From contig MFRB01000084.1 of the NCBI GenBank assembly GCA_001783255.1, positions 1,744-7,195 of the forward strand: a stretch of DNA of 5,452 bases, written 5' to 3'. Positions 1 through 5,059 of the stretch are shown piece by piece. This DNA comes from Candidatus Magasanikbacteria bacterium RIFOXYD12_FULL_33_17 (GTDB lineage: Bacteria > Patescibacteriota > Patescibacteriia > Magasanikbacterales > UBA922). Made by a program: the position numbers and the translations under genes. Numbering within the stretch: position 1 is the first letter of the stretch; each line of letters starts with the position of its first letter. The notes beneath the pieces are model-generated. The model made no database searches. It had not been told where the DNA came from and saw nothing but the letters and a program-made list of their open reading frames with translations.

Positions 1-347
1 CGAGATGATACGCCACCAATAATTACAGCAATACGCAATCCCAAAGTCTTACCAATACTGTTCAAAGCGTCAGCCACCTGCTGAGCTAGTTCACGAGTAG
101 GAACCAAAATCAATCCTTGACCTTTGGTAGTAGAAAGATTCTGTAAAAGTGGAATACCATAGGCCAAAGTCTTGCCAGTACCAGTTTGGGCAATACCCAC
201 TACGTCTTTGCCTTCTAAAGCCCCAGGAATTACCTGATGCTGAATAGGAGTGGGCTTACTAAAACCCTTACTTTTGAGAATTTCTAGGAAATTCTTTTTG
301 ATACCAAGATCGTCAAAACGACCGGTATCGATATGTTTTTCTGTCAT
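1..347 (-). CDS. DEAD-box ATP-dependent RNA helicase, N-terminal part (cut by window edge)
   Basis: The first 115 codons of a DEAD-box helicase, which unwinds or remodels RNA duplexes with ATP. Visible motifs in order are an upstream aromatic F11, the Q motif (K31-PTPIQ-36), Walker A / motif I (A53-QTGTGKT-60), motif Ia (P83-TRELA-88) and the GG motif (G111-G112). The DEAD box, SAT and the whole second RecA domain lie beyond position 1, so RhlE, CsdA/DeaD or CshA type cannot be decided. The ATG at 347-345 is chosen because it gives the usual short tail before the Q motif. No Shine-Dalgarno precedes it; the bases before the ATG are a T run. The gene is divergent from a cold-shock protein gene and has a strong promoter about 110 bp upstream, which suggests a cold-induced helicase (inference). 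The family call is very secure. Confidence 0.95.
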   Translation of the reverse strand, partial: MTEKHIDTGRFDDLGIKKNFLEILKSKGFSKPTPIQHQVIPGALEGKDVVGIAQTGTGKTLAYGIPLLQNLSTTKGQGLILVPTRELAQQVADALNSIGKTLGLRIAVIIGGVSS

Positions 348-456
348 AAAAAAAATGTGTGACCCAATATTTCTTAAGAGTCCCACTTTATTCAAAATGA
401 CACAAAAAAATCGAGTCGCAGGGCTATAATAAGCCGTGCATATAAGTTAATGCCTA

Positions 457-485
457 AGTATAGCAGAAAATGCATCTATTGTCAA
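457..485 (-). promoter_or_regulatory. sigma70 promoter of the DEAD-box helicase gene
   Basis: On the minus strand, TTGACA (485-480) and TATACT (462-457) are separated by exactly 17 bp, with an extended -10 TG one base upstream of the -10 box. The start point should fall near 450, giving a leader of about 100 nt before the helicase ATG. In that leader, 439-418 can fold as GCA-C-GGCT / AGCC-C-TGC with a 6-nt loop and one C-C mismatch. A run of seven T follows 7 nt later (410-404). This could be an attenuator or simply leader structure. Confidence 0.82.
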
Positions 486-506
486 GAAACACTAATCTCG
501 TCCACA

Positions 507-569
507 AATCTTAACAATAATTGGCACTAATATACTTTTGTATTATTAGTGTATATTCGTCTTAAGATT
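507..569. repeat. Nested inverted repeats between two divergent promoters
   Basis: An 8-bp outer inverted repeat (AATCTTAA at 507-514, TTAAGATT at 562-569) encloses an inner hairpin. In the inner hairpin, CACTAAT (525-531) pairs with ATTAGTG (545-551), continued by ATAC (532-535) with GTAT (540-543) across one bulged base. It lies between the helicase -35 (480-485) and the csp -35 (578-583). It could be a shared operator or cruciform-prone site, but the region is AT-rich, so part of the symmetry may be chance. Confidence 0.5.
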
Positions 570-577
570 AATGATTA

Positions 578-606
578 TTGACACAAAACCTAAAACATGA
601 TATAAT
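578..606 (+). promoter_or_regulatory. Consensus sigma70 promoter of the cold-shock gene
   Basis: TTGACA (578-583) and TATAAT (601-606) are separated by 17 bp, with an extended -10 TG at 598-599. Both boxes match the consensus perfectly. The expected start is near 613, leaving a leader of about 89 nt before the ATG at 702. A long leader is typical of cold-shock genes, where it often controls mRNA stability or translation. Confidence 0.88.
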
Positions 607-612
607 TACGCC

Positions 613-629
613 TGTAGCTAAGTGCTACA
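613..629 (+). promoter_or_regulatory. 5'-terminal hairpin of the csp leader
   Basis: TGTAGC (613-618) and GCTACA (624-629) form a 6-bp stem with a 5-nt loop, TAAGT. The stem would begin at or within a base or two of the predicted transcription start. A stem at the very 5' end of an mRNA usually protects it from 5'-end-dependent decay, which would suit a highly expressed small gene. That role is inference; the pairing is seen directly. Confidence 0.5.
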
Positions 630-701
630 AAATATTGAATTGTGGAGATAAAGTCGAATTTCTACTCATTCTTATTTAATTCACATTATCTTTACATACA
701 T

Positions 702-896
702 ATGCAAGGAACAATCAAAAAATTGACAGACAAGAACTTCGGTTTCATCTCTCAAGAAAATGGCGAAGATTTATTCTTCCACGCTAACAACCTAGTAGGT
801 GTTAGTTTCTCTGAATTAAGAGAAGGCGACGCTGTTACTTTTGAAGTTGAAGAAACTCCAAAAGGAAAAGCTGCTGTCAACGTACAAAAAGCTTAA
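702..896 (+). CDS. Cold-shock domain protein (CspA family)
   Basis: A 64-residue single cold-shock domain, the normal family length. It is a five-stranded beta barrel that binds single-stranded RNA or DNA and melts RNA secondary structure. RNP1 is K11-NFGFI-16 and RNP2 is L24-FFH-27, and the opening M1-QGTIKKL is the standard start of the fold. A longer frame from GTG at 642 would add 20 residues unlike any Csp N-terminus and has no ribosome binding site, so the ATG at 702 is preferred. No Shine-Dalgarno precedes 702; the upstream bases are AT-rich and probably unstructured. The gene is monocistronic, with a consensus promoter at 578-606 and a terminator at 910-950. It is divergent from a DEAD-box helicase, a pairing that fits joint RNA chaperone work in the cold. 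Confidence 0.95.
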   Translation: MQGTIKKLTDKNFGFISQENGEDLFFHANNLVGVSFSELREGDAVTFEVEETPKGKAAVNVQKA

Positions 897-909
897 TAAC
901 TTTTATACA

Positions 910-950
910 AAAAACAGTCCCGATTTTATCGGGACTGTTTTTATTTTTAA
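910..950. terminator. Strong bidirectional intrinsic terminator between csp and the MATE gene
   Basis: Positions 910-924 and 928-942 form a perfect 15-bp stem with a GC core (CAGTCCCGAT). The plus side is followed by a T-rich tail to 948. On the minus strand the same hairpin is also followed by T residues, so it can stop both csp (stop codon 894-896) and the convergent MATE gene (stop 966-964). Confidence 0.93.
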
Positions 951-963
951 TTACTTTACAAAA

Positions 964-2337
964 TTACACTAATACTTCCACTGTCTTCTTAGCTTTGACA
1001 GTCCTCAGGCTCCACAGATAACCAAAAACAGCTACCACTACATTGGATAAGGCAATCGCAGTCCACATCGCCCAAATATCAAATTTAAAGACACTAGTCA
1101 AAACATAACCTAAAGGCAAAGAAATAAACATGAACTTGGTAAAGAAAATCCAAAAGCCAGGCCAAGAACGTCCCATAGCTTGAAAGACACTAGCCTCAAT
1201 CATCGCCGCTGCCAAAAAACCATAAGTACCTGCTACAATCCACAAATAAAGTAAGGAATAATTCATAACTTGAGCATCGGTCGTAAAAATACCAACAATA
1301 TAACCACCAAACAATATAGACAAAACTCCAAAACCAGAGGCTGACAAAAATCCTAAGACAATAGCTTTTTTGAAGACTGCTTGCGCGCGCTCTAGTTTGC
1401 CAGCACCCATACTCTGACCAATCATCGCCATAGCTGCAAAACCAAAACCAGCGGCTGGTAAAAAGGCAAAGAATTCTACACGAAAAACCAAACTAAAAGC
1501 AATGGCTCCGGCTTCCAAAAAAGTTTGGGAAGTAATAAAAATCAGAGCCGCCAGACCAATTGGATTAATTACTTGAGTTAGTGAAGCTGGAATACCAATT
1601 TTCAATATTTGCTTGACTGAAGACCACTTGAAACTAAGATTCTTAAAAGAAAATCTAATATTTCTTTTTTTACCAGACAAAACAACAATACCCAAAACCA
1701 AAAACACTACTTGAGAAATAAGCGTGGCATAAGCCGCTCCAGAAATACCAAGAGCTGGAAAACCCCATCTACCAAAAATCATAATCGGATCAAGCACCAC
1801 ATTTACAAGAGTAGAAACGGCAAATAATTTGGTCAAAGTAAAAGTATCACCTTCGGAATTAAAAGCAAACATGACATTCATAAGAAAGAAAAAAAGTATA
1901 GAACCAGCAGAAGTAACCGTAAAATATTCAAGCGCAGGAGCAAAAATATCTCCACCTGCACCAGAAGCTATTAGCAATTGTTTTTTGAAGATTAAAGAAA
2001 CAACAGTAAAAAACAAACCAGAAATAGCTGCCAAAACAAAAGACTGACCAAGTATGCGCTCCGCTTCCGGTTTGTTTTTGGCCCCGATACTCATCGCCAT
2101 GACCACACCTGAACCAACAGCAATACCCATACTAAGGGCAATCATCACATAGAGTGTAATTTGAGAAATGCTAACAGCAGCTATGGCTTCTGTGGACAAT
2201 TTACTTACCCAAAAAGTATCCACAATGCTATAAAGTGTATAAAAAAACATGGATAGCATCATCGGCCAAGCCAGTGACCAAAGTTGTTTGGGGATATTTC
2301 CAACTGTCAAATCTTTTACGTTGTGTTCTGCAGTCAT
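964..2337 (-). CDS. MATE family multidrug/Na+ or H+ antiporter
   Basis: A 457-residue integral membrane protein, normal for the MATE family, which exports cationic drugs, dyes or metabolites in exchange for Na+ or H+. Alternating hydrophobic segments consistent with 12 transmembrane helices run through the protein, in two repeated halves. Family signs are the opening NIPKQLWSLAWPMML, the N-lobe loop GAKNKPEAER near residue 85, and the equivalent C-lobe loop GQSMGAGKLERAQ near residue 310. It most resembles the NorM/DinF-type bacterial branch; the substrate cannot be told. The start at 2337 gives a short cytoplasmic tail before helix 1 and has no Shine-Dalgarno. It lies 40 nt after the SRPBCC gene on the same strand and probably ends that operon. 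A weak TTGTAT / TAATAT pair in the 40-nt gap could also drive it alone. Confidence 0.95.
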   Translation of the reverse strand: MTAEHNVKDLTVGNIPKQLWSLAWPMMLSMFFYTLYSIVDTFWVSKLSTEAIAAVSISQITLYVMIALSMGIAVGSGVVMAMSIGAKNKPEAERILGQSFVLAAISGLFFTVVSLIFKKQLLIASGAGGDIFAPALEYFTVTSAGSILFFFLMNVMFAFNSEGDTFTLTKLFAVSTLVNVVLDPIMIFGRWGFPALGISGAAYATLISQVVFLVLGIVVLSGKKRNIRFSFKNLSFKWSSVKQILKIGIPASLTQVINPIGLAALIFITSQTFLEAGAIAFSLVFRVEFFAFLPAAGFGFAAMAMIGQSMGAGKLERAQAVFKKAIVLGFLSASGFGVLSILFGGYIVGIFTTDAQVMNYSLLYLWIVAGTYGFLAAAMIEASVFQAMGRSWPGFWIFFTKFMFISLPLGYVLTSVFKFDIWAMWTAIALSNVVVAVFGYLWSLRTVKAKKTVEVLV

Positions 2338-2377
2338 AAAATTAAATATTAGATACTATGTTTTAGGAAATACAAAA

Positions 2378-2833
2378 TTATTTTTCACACAATTCTTTTA
2401 GACTTTGCAAAGCTTTTGGCCACATACCTTCAAACATTTTGGCATATTCTTCATTACTATCTATATCCACGACAATTTCTGTACCACCATCTTTTTCTCT
2501 AAAAGTATAATTCTCAAAAGCCGGTGTCCATTTTTTTACCTCATCACTCGTAGTATCTTCCACACCATTTTTTATAATACCCAAGTGCTCAATAGAAATA
2601 TATTCATAAAGACGATTTTCCTTGATACGAGAAATCATACCACCTTCGCCACTACCATCTGGATTTGGCACCAAAAATAATATCTTAGAACCTTGACTCC
2701 AATCCCCTTTATAATATGAACCAGCAAGATTGAAAGACTTAGTCCACTCACGATAAGAAGAATCAGAAAGCATCTTTTCCCAGACTTTTTCGCGTGGAGC
2801 ACTCATAAATATGGAAAAATGTAGTTTTTTCAT
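2378..2833 (-). CDS. SRPBCC / AHSA1-like (START-fold) protein
   Basis: A 151-residue soluble protein of the SRPBCC helix-grip fold. It opens with the family pattern of a beta strand followed by APREKVWEKM and a YREWT segment near residues 27-31. The middle has GSKILFLVPNPDGSGEGGMISRI, and the end is an amphipathic helix, MWPKALQSLKELCEK, that closes the hydrophobic pocket. Members bind hydrophobic ligands or act as Aha1-like co-chaperones; most small stand-alone bacterial ones have no assigned role, so no specific function is claimed. The start at 2833 matches the usual N-terminus, and no Shine-Dalgarno is visible. It sits between the VOC gene (187 nt upstream, spacer containing a palindromic repeat) and the MATE gene (40 nt downstream). 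I see no convincing promoter directly upstream. Confidence 0.88.
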   Translation of the reverse strand: MKKLHFSIFMSAPREKVWEKMLSDSSYREWTKSFNLAGSYYKGDWSQGSKILFLVPNPDGSGEGGMISRIKENRLYEYISIEHLGIIKNGVEDTTSDEVKKWTPAFENYTFREKDGGTEIVVDIDSNEEYAKMFEGMWPKALQSLKELCEK

Positions 2834-2888
2834 ATGATTTTTAATTAAATATGAATTAATAATTTGACAGAATTACTCTTCATCGACT

Positions 2889-2971
2889 AACCTCACTTTT
2901 TTCTCCTCCTCTACGAGAGGATGGAAAACAGGAGACTCCCTCTCCTCGTAGGAGAGGTCTGGGGTGAGGTT
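2889..2971. repeat. Palindromic double-hairpin repeat (REP/MITE-like)
   Basis: An outer 8-bp inverted repeat (AACCTCAC at 2889-2896, GTGAGGTT at 2964-2971) encloses two GC-rich hairpins. The first is TCCTCT-ACG-AGAGGA (2907-2921). The second is CCTCTCCT-CGT-AGGAGAGG (2939-2957). The two hairpins are near reverse complements of each other, including their loops, so the whole unit is an imperfect palindrome about 83 bp long. It resembles dispersed palindromic elements with a CCTCACCCC...CCTCTCC style found in many bacteria. It lies in the spacer between the VOC and SRPBCC genes and could act in the mRNA as a stabilising or processing structure. It has no T tail, so it is not a typical terminator. 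Confidence 0.8.
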
Positions 2972-3020
2972 CATTGTAGTATAACGAGATATTTTTTAAT
3001 CTACTAAATAAATGATAACT

Positions 3021-3455
3021 TTATTTTTGTGAACAATTGAACATCCATTTCACACCAAACTTGTCAGTACAAGAACCAAAGTAATCACCCCAAAACATAT
3101 CAGCAAGTGCCATTTCCACTTCTCCGCCAGAAGAAAGAGCTTTGAAAAGTCGCTCGGTTTCTTCGCGAGTATCTGGTTCTAAATTAATATAGACATTGTT
3201 GCCCATATTTACTGTGAAACCCATGCTCTCTGGGGCGTCAGTACCTCTAAGCACATGTCCAGCCAAAATTGGCAAAGCTACATGCATTACCAAATTTTTG
3301 TCTTCTTCACTTATTACTGGCTGACCTTCTTGCGAAGGTATATCACCCATACGATTGATTTCACCTTCAAATTCTGTACCAAAAACTGATTTATAAAAAT
3401 TGAACGCTTCCTCTGTGTTGCGAGGAAAATTGAGATAAGTGCTGACTTTTGACAT
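3021..3455 (-). CDS. PhnB-like VOC (glyoxalase/dioxygenase superfamily) protein
   Basis: A 144-residue protein of the vicinal-oxygen-chelate fold, PhnB/YjdN branch. It starts with the typical STYLNFPRNTEEAFNFYKSVFG, has the strand pair NLVMHVALPILAGHVLRGTD in the middle, and ends with MFWGDYFGSCTDKFGVKW, a segment highly typical of this branch. Length is normal. PhnB proteins are usually annotated as glyoxalase-like, but their reaction is mostly unknown and they are not phosphonate-lyase subunits. The start at 3455 fits the family; no Shine-Dalgarno is visible before it. It is the first gene after a promoter at 3499-3528 and is followed on the same strand by SRPBCC and MATE genes. A shared role in detoxification or small-molecule stress is possible, but only context supports it. 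Confidence 0.92.
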   Translation of the reverse strand: MSKVSTYLNFPRNTEEAFNFYKSVFGTEFEGEINRMGDIPSQEGQPVISEEDKNLVMHVALPILAGHVLRGTDAPESMGFTVNMGNNVYINLEPDTREETERLFKALSSGGEVEMALADMFWGDYFGSCTDKFGVKWMFNCSQK

Positions 3456-3498
3456 ATGTTTTGTGGTTAGATAAATTATACTAAAATGGTATAAATAA

Positions 3499-3528
3499 AC
3501 TATAACATAAAATATAATTAAAAGTCAA
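3499..3528 (-). promoter_or_regulatory. Promoter of the VOC-SRPBCC-MATE group
   Basis: On the minus strand, TTGACT (3528-3523) and TATAGT (3504-3499) are 18 bp apart, with an extended -10 TG. The start would fall near 3492, about 37 nt before the VOC start codon. The -35 box abuts the terminator hairpin of the upstream unit, sharing base 3528. A second -10-like TATAAT (3480-3475) lies closer to the gene but has no good -35. Confidence 0.65.
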
Positions 3529-3561
3529 AACAAAAAAACACTCTATAGTGTTTTTTTGTTT
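3528..3561 (-). terminator. Intrinsic terminator after the trmB-like/hydrolase unit or a former tRNA
   Basis: Positions 3528-3542 and 3547-3561 form a perfect 15-bp stem with a 4-nt loop. Seven T follow the central ACACT stem on either strand. On the minus strand it directly follows the tRNA-like 3' end at 3580-3561, the usual place for a tRNA terminator, and now ends transcription coming from the TrmB-like gene. Confidence 0.82.
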
Positions 3562-3580
3562 GGCTCCGAGGATAAGACTC
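3561..3580 (-). other. tRNA 3'-end remnant (T-loop to CCA), possible attachment site
   Basis: Read on the minus strand the 20 bases are GAGTCTTATCCTCGGAGCCA. They parse exactly as the end of a tRNA: GAGT of the T loop, a 5-nt T-stem strand CTTAT, a 7-nt acceptor strand CCTCGGA, discriminator G and CCA. An intrinsic terminator begins right at the CCA. No 5' part of a tRNA precedes it; instead the fragment abuts the broken hydrolase gene. Aligned without gaps to the same segment of the tRNA-Asn gene at 5319-5390, 15 of 20 bases agree, in the same structural frame, but the acceptor strands differ, so it probably came from another tRNA or a diverged copy. A stretch of this size could arise by chance; the CCA plus terminator makes that less likely. 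Confidence 0.45.
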
Positions 3581-3699
3581 TTTATTATCAATTGTTTTTG
3601 TAATCAAGGAATCCAAGCAAAATTACTTGATGATGGATAATCAGAAGAGTAATAAACTTCCTTGCTTGGTCTTCCGTGAATTATTATTACATTCTTCAT
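3580..3699 (-). pseudogene. Broken alpha/beta-hydrolase gene (RBBP9/YdeN-like N-terminus)
   Basis: The ATG at 3699-3697 overlaps the TGA of the TrmB-like gene (ATGA), a translational-coupling layout. The frame gives 31 codons starting MKNVIIIHGRPSKE and ending SSNFAWIP, then TGA at 3606-3604, then LQKQLIIK in the same frame. The strand followed by HG is the oxyanion-hole start of small serine hydrolases, and W-x-P-W-L is usual after it, so the TGA stands where a Trp (TGG) is expected. Recognisable sequence ends at 3580, where the tRNA-like remnant begins, so the catalytic Ser, Asp and His are all missing. The gene is therefore dead by both a stop and a 3' truncation. Because the TrmB-like gene also ends in TGA, recoding is not needed to explain it. 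Family assignment rests on about 39 residues. Confidence 0.7.
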
Positions 3700-4493
3700 T
3701 TAATTATTTTTTTGCTTTCACCCAATTCATTGTCTAGAATTGAATAAACAAAATCAAATATTTTTTTAAGTGTATCACTAATGGCACGATCATTAATAAC
3801 TAAAGCTAATAAATGTTTGTCTTTAAAAGAAAACATAGCTATCTTAGTATCGTAAATAACTATTTCAGTATCAAATGAAGACATACTAAATATTAATTTC
3901 GTTACTCTTAATGATTCCTCATCATTTTTTTGCACCATTTGTACAATAGGAGTACTACTTGCTATTTGATAACACTTAATACCTAATCTTTTTCTTTTAT
4001 TTACATAATATTTTATGTAATCTTTCCCCAACTGTTTAAATATAGCATCTGGTCCACTAAATACATGAATTTTTTTGCTTTTGTTGTTGGTAAGTGTGTC
4101 TTCATAAGCACGTTTTACACCCTCAATTCCTTCAAAAAAAACAACAGATGGTAAAATTTCATTATTAATATGTAATTTACAAATATCAGGCATTATTTTT
4201 TTTAAATCTTCCTTTTTATTTTTCAAATTTTCTTGTTGTCTATCAACATATGCTAACAAAAGTTCAGGCTCAATGGCTTTGTGTTTTGCTATACCATACT
4301 CTGTATATGAATCAATTAATCCACGTTTTGATAGTGATTTAATTATACCATAAGTAGTAGTCCTATTTAATGATGCTTTCTTTGCGATATCACTTACTTT
4401 TAATCCACCTTCTTGAAAAAGAACAATAAGCAACATGCTTTCATTTTCAGCTAGGCCAATATCTAATAATAGTTGCTTCAATTTGTTTAACAT
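3696..4493 (-). CDS. TrmB-family transcriptional regulator
   Basis: A 265-residue regulator. Residues 1-75 are a winged helix-turn-helix of the TrmB type: the typical opening LLLDIGLAENESMLLIVLF, then K32-VSDIAKKASLNRTTTYGIIKSL, with the recognition helix around NRTTTYGII, and a wing near DSYTEYGIAKH. A charged helix (residues 83-101) probably forms the dimer linker. Residues 115-255 are the C-terminal sensor region, beginning SVVFFEGIEGVKRAYEDTL. TrmB proteins bind sugars or other small ligands; the ligand here is unknown. Length is normal for short bacterial members. The gene is very AT-rich (13 of 60 bases are G or C at 4201-4260, against 27 of 60 at 1021-1080 in the MATE gene), which hints at separate history. 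It overlaps a broken hydrolase gene by ATGA. The promoter leaves almost no leader. Confidence 0.9.
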   Translation of the reverse strand: MLNKLKQLLLDIGLAENESMLLIVLFQEGGLKVSDIAKKASLNRTTTYGIIKSLSKRGLIDSYTEYGIAKHKAIEPELLLAYVDRQQENLKNKKEDLKKIMPDICKLHINNEILPSVVFFEGIEGVKRAYEDTLTNNKSKKIHVFSGPDAIFKQLGKDYIKYYVNKRKRLGIKCYQIASSTPIVQMVQKNDEESLRVTKLIFSMSSFDTEIVIYDTKIAMFSFKDKHLLALVINDRAISDTLKKIFDFVYSILDNELGESKKIIK

Positions 4494-4502
4494 AGTACAT
4501 TG

Positions 4503-4531
4503 ATATTAGCATTGTTGTTTAATAATGTCAA
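4503..4531 (-). promoter_or_regulatory. Strong promoter of the TrmB-like gene, nearly leaderless
   Basis: On the minus strand, TTGACA (4531-4526) and TAATAT (4508-4503) are 17 bp apart, with an extended -10 TG. Only 9 nt separate the -10 box from the ATG at 4493, so transcription should start about 3 nt before the start codon. An imperfect dyad, GTCAACACGTGGAC (4527-4540, 10 of 14 positions symmetric, CACGTG at its centre), overlaps the -35 box and could be an operator, perhaps for autoregulation. Confidence 0.85.
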
Positions 4532-4652
4532 CACGTGGACTAATAATATTGATTATTTTGCTAATTTAATATAAATTAATAAGTGGAAACACAACGACAG
4601 AAGTTTGTTTTTTACAAGACATAGTCCACATCAATCCGACCAAACTCAGACC

Positions 4653-4658
4653 AAGGAG
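4653..4658 (+). promoter_or_regulatory. Shine-Dalgarno of the island gene
   Basis: AAGGAG lies 5 nt before the ATG at 4664. It overlaps the alternative GTG at 4658-4660 and so rules that start out. It is the only clear Shine-Dalgarno in front of any gene in this window. Confidence 0.85.
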
Positions 4659-4663
4659 TGACA

Positions 4664-5059
4664 ATGCACCCAAAAGAGACTTTCAACGAGCTCGCTGAGC
4701 GGGTTCTTCGCGAGTTGAAACCTGCAGGACGAGCAAAGGCAATCGCCGCGACCATGCGCGAGATTGGCGAAATCCGATGGGGCAGTAACATGTCCTTGAC
4801 TCTCGCCGATTGCGCCATTGGGTTTCGTATCCTTTCGGAGCCCAAAAAAGATGATGAGCCAGGAAACGTAAAGGAGCGGCGTGTGACCTGTGGTGAAATT
4901 GCTAAACTTGCCGGCTCACCTGAGGGAGGCAATCCTCTTCACCTCGCGAAGGTATTCCGTGCCACAGCATCATGGTTCAGAGGATGGTCAGAAGACCCTC
5001 GCCAGATCGCCATGATGTCCACTGCCACACGTGAGGCCATAGAAATCGAAACTACCTGA
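4664..5059 (+). CDS. Hypothetical protein in a GC-rich island
   Basis: A 131-residue soluble protein that I do not recognise. It has no signal peptide or membrane segment. The N-terminal 40 residues are charged and helical (MHPKETFNELAERVLRELKP then AIAATMREIGEIRWG). A hydrophobic middle, LTLADCAIGFRILSEP, is followed by a polar linker. Then comes V74-TCGEIAKLAG-84, which could be the first part of a helix-turn-helix, and SWFRGWSEDPRQIAMM. The ATG at 4664 is chosen because AAGGAG sits 5 nt before it. Base use differs sharply from the neighbours (34 of 60 G+C at 4681-4740, 32 of 60 at 4861-4920), pointing to transfer. No convincing promoter is seen in 4532-4650; a TTGATT / TATAAA pair at 4549-4575 has only 15 bp spacing. 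The gene is divergent from the TrmB-like gene, and the terminator at 5220-5257 can end it. Confidence 0.72.
   Translation: MHPKETFNELAERVLRELKPAGRAKAIAATMREIGEIRWGSNMSLTLADCAIGFRILSEPKKDDEPGNVKERRVTCGEIAKLAGSPEGGNPLHLAKVFRATASWFRGWSEDPRQIAMMSTATREAIEIETT

Noticed and set aside
642..701. 20-residue N-terminal extension of the cold-shock protein from GTG 642
   Set aside because: No ribosome binding site at 642, residues unlike any Csp N-terminus, and the standard fold begins at the ATG at 702.
1829..2047. 72-aa plus-strand reading frame
   Set aside because: Lies wholly inside and antisense to the MATE gene; no start signal or recognisable protein.
2405..2680. 91-aa plus-strand reading frame
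   Set aside because: Antisense shadow of the SRPBCC gene with a low-complexity, implausible composition.
4562..4578. TAATTTA / TAAATTA inverted repeat as an operator
   Set aside because: Very AT-rich stretch in which short symmetries are expected by chance; far from the mapped promoter boxes.
4612..4932. 106-aa minus-strand reading frame in the GC-rich island
   Set aside because: Antisense to the ORF that has a Shine-Dalgarno; rich in Ser, Arg and Pro as expected for a shadow of a GC-rich gene, and its start has no signal.
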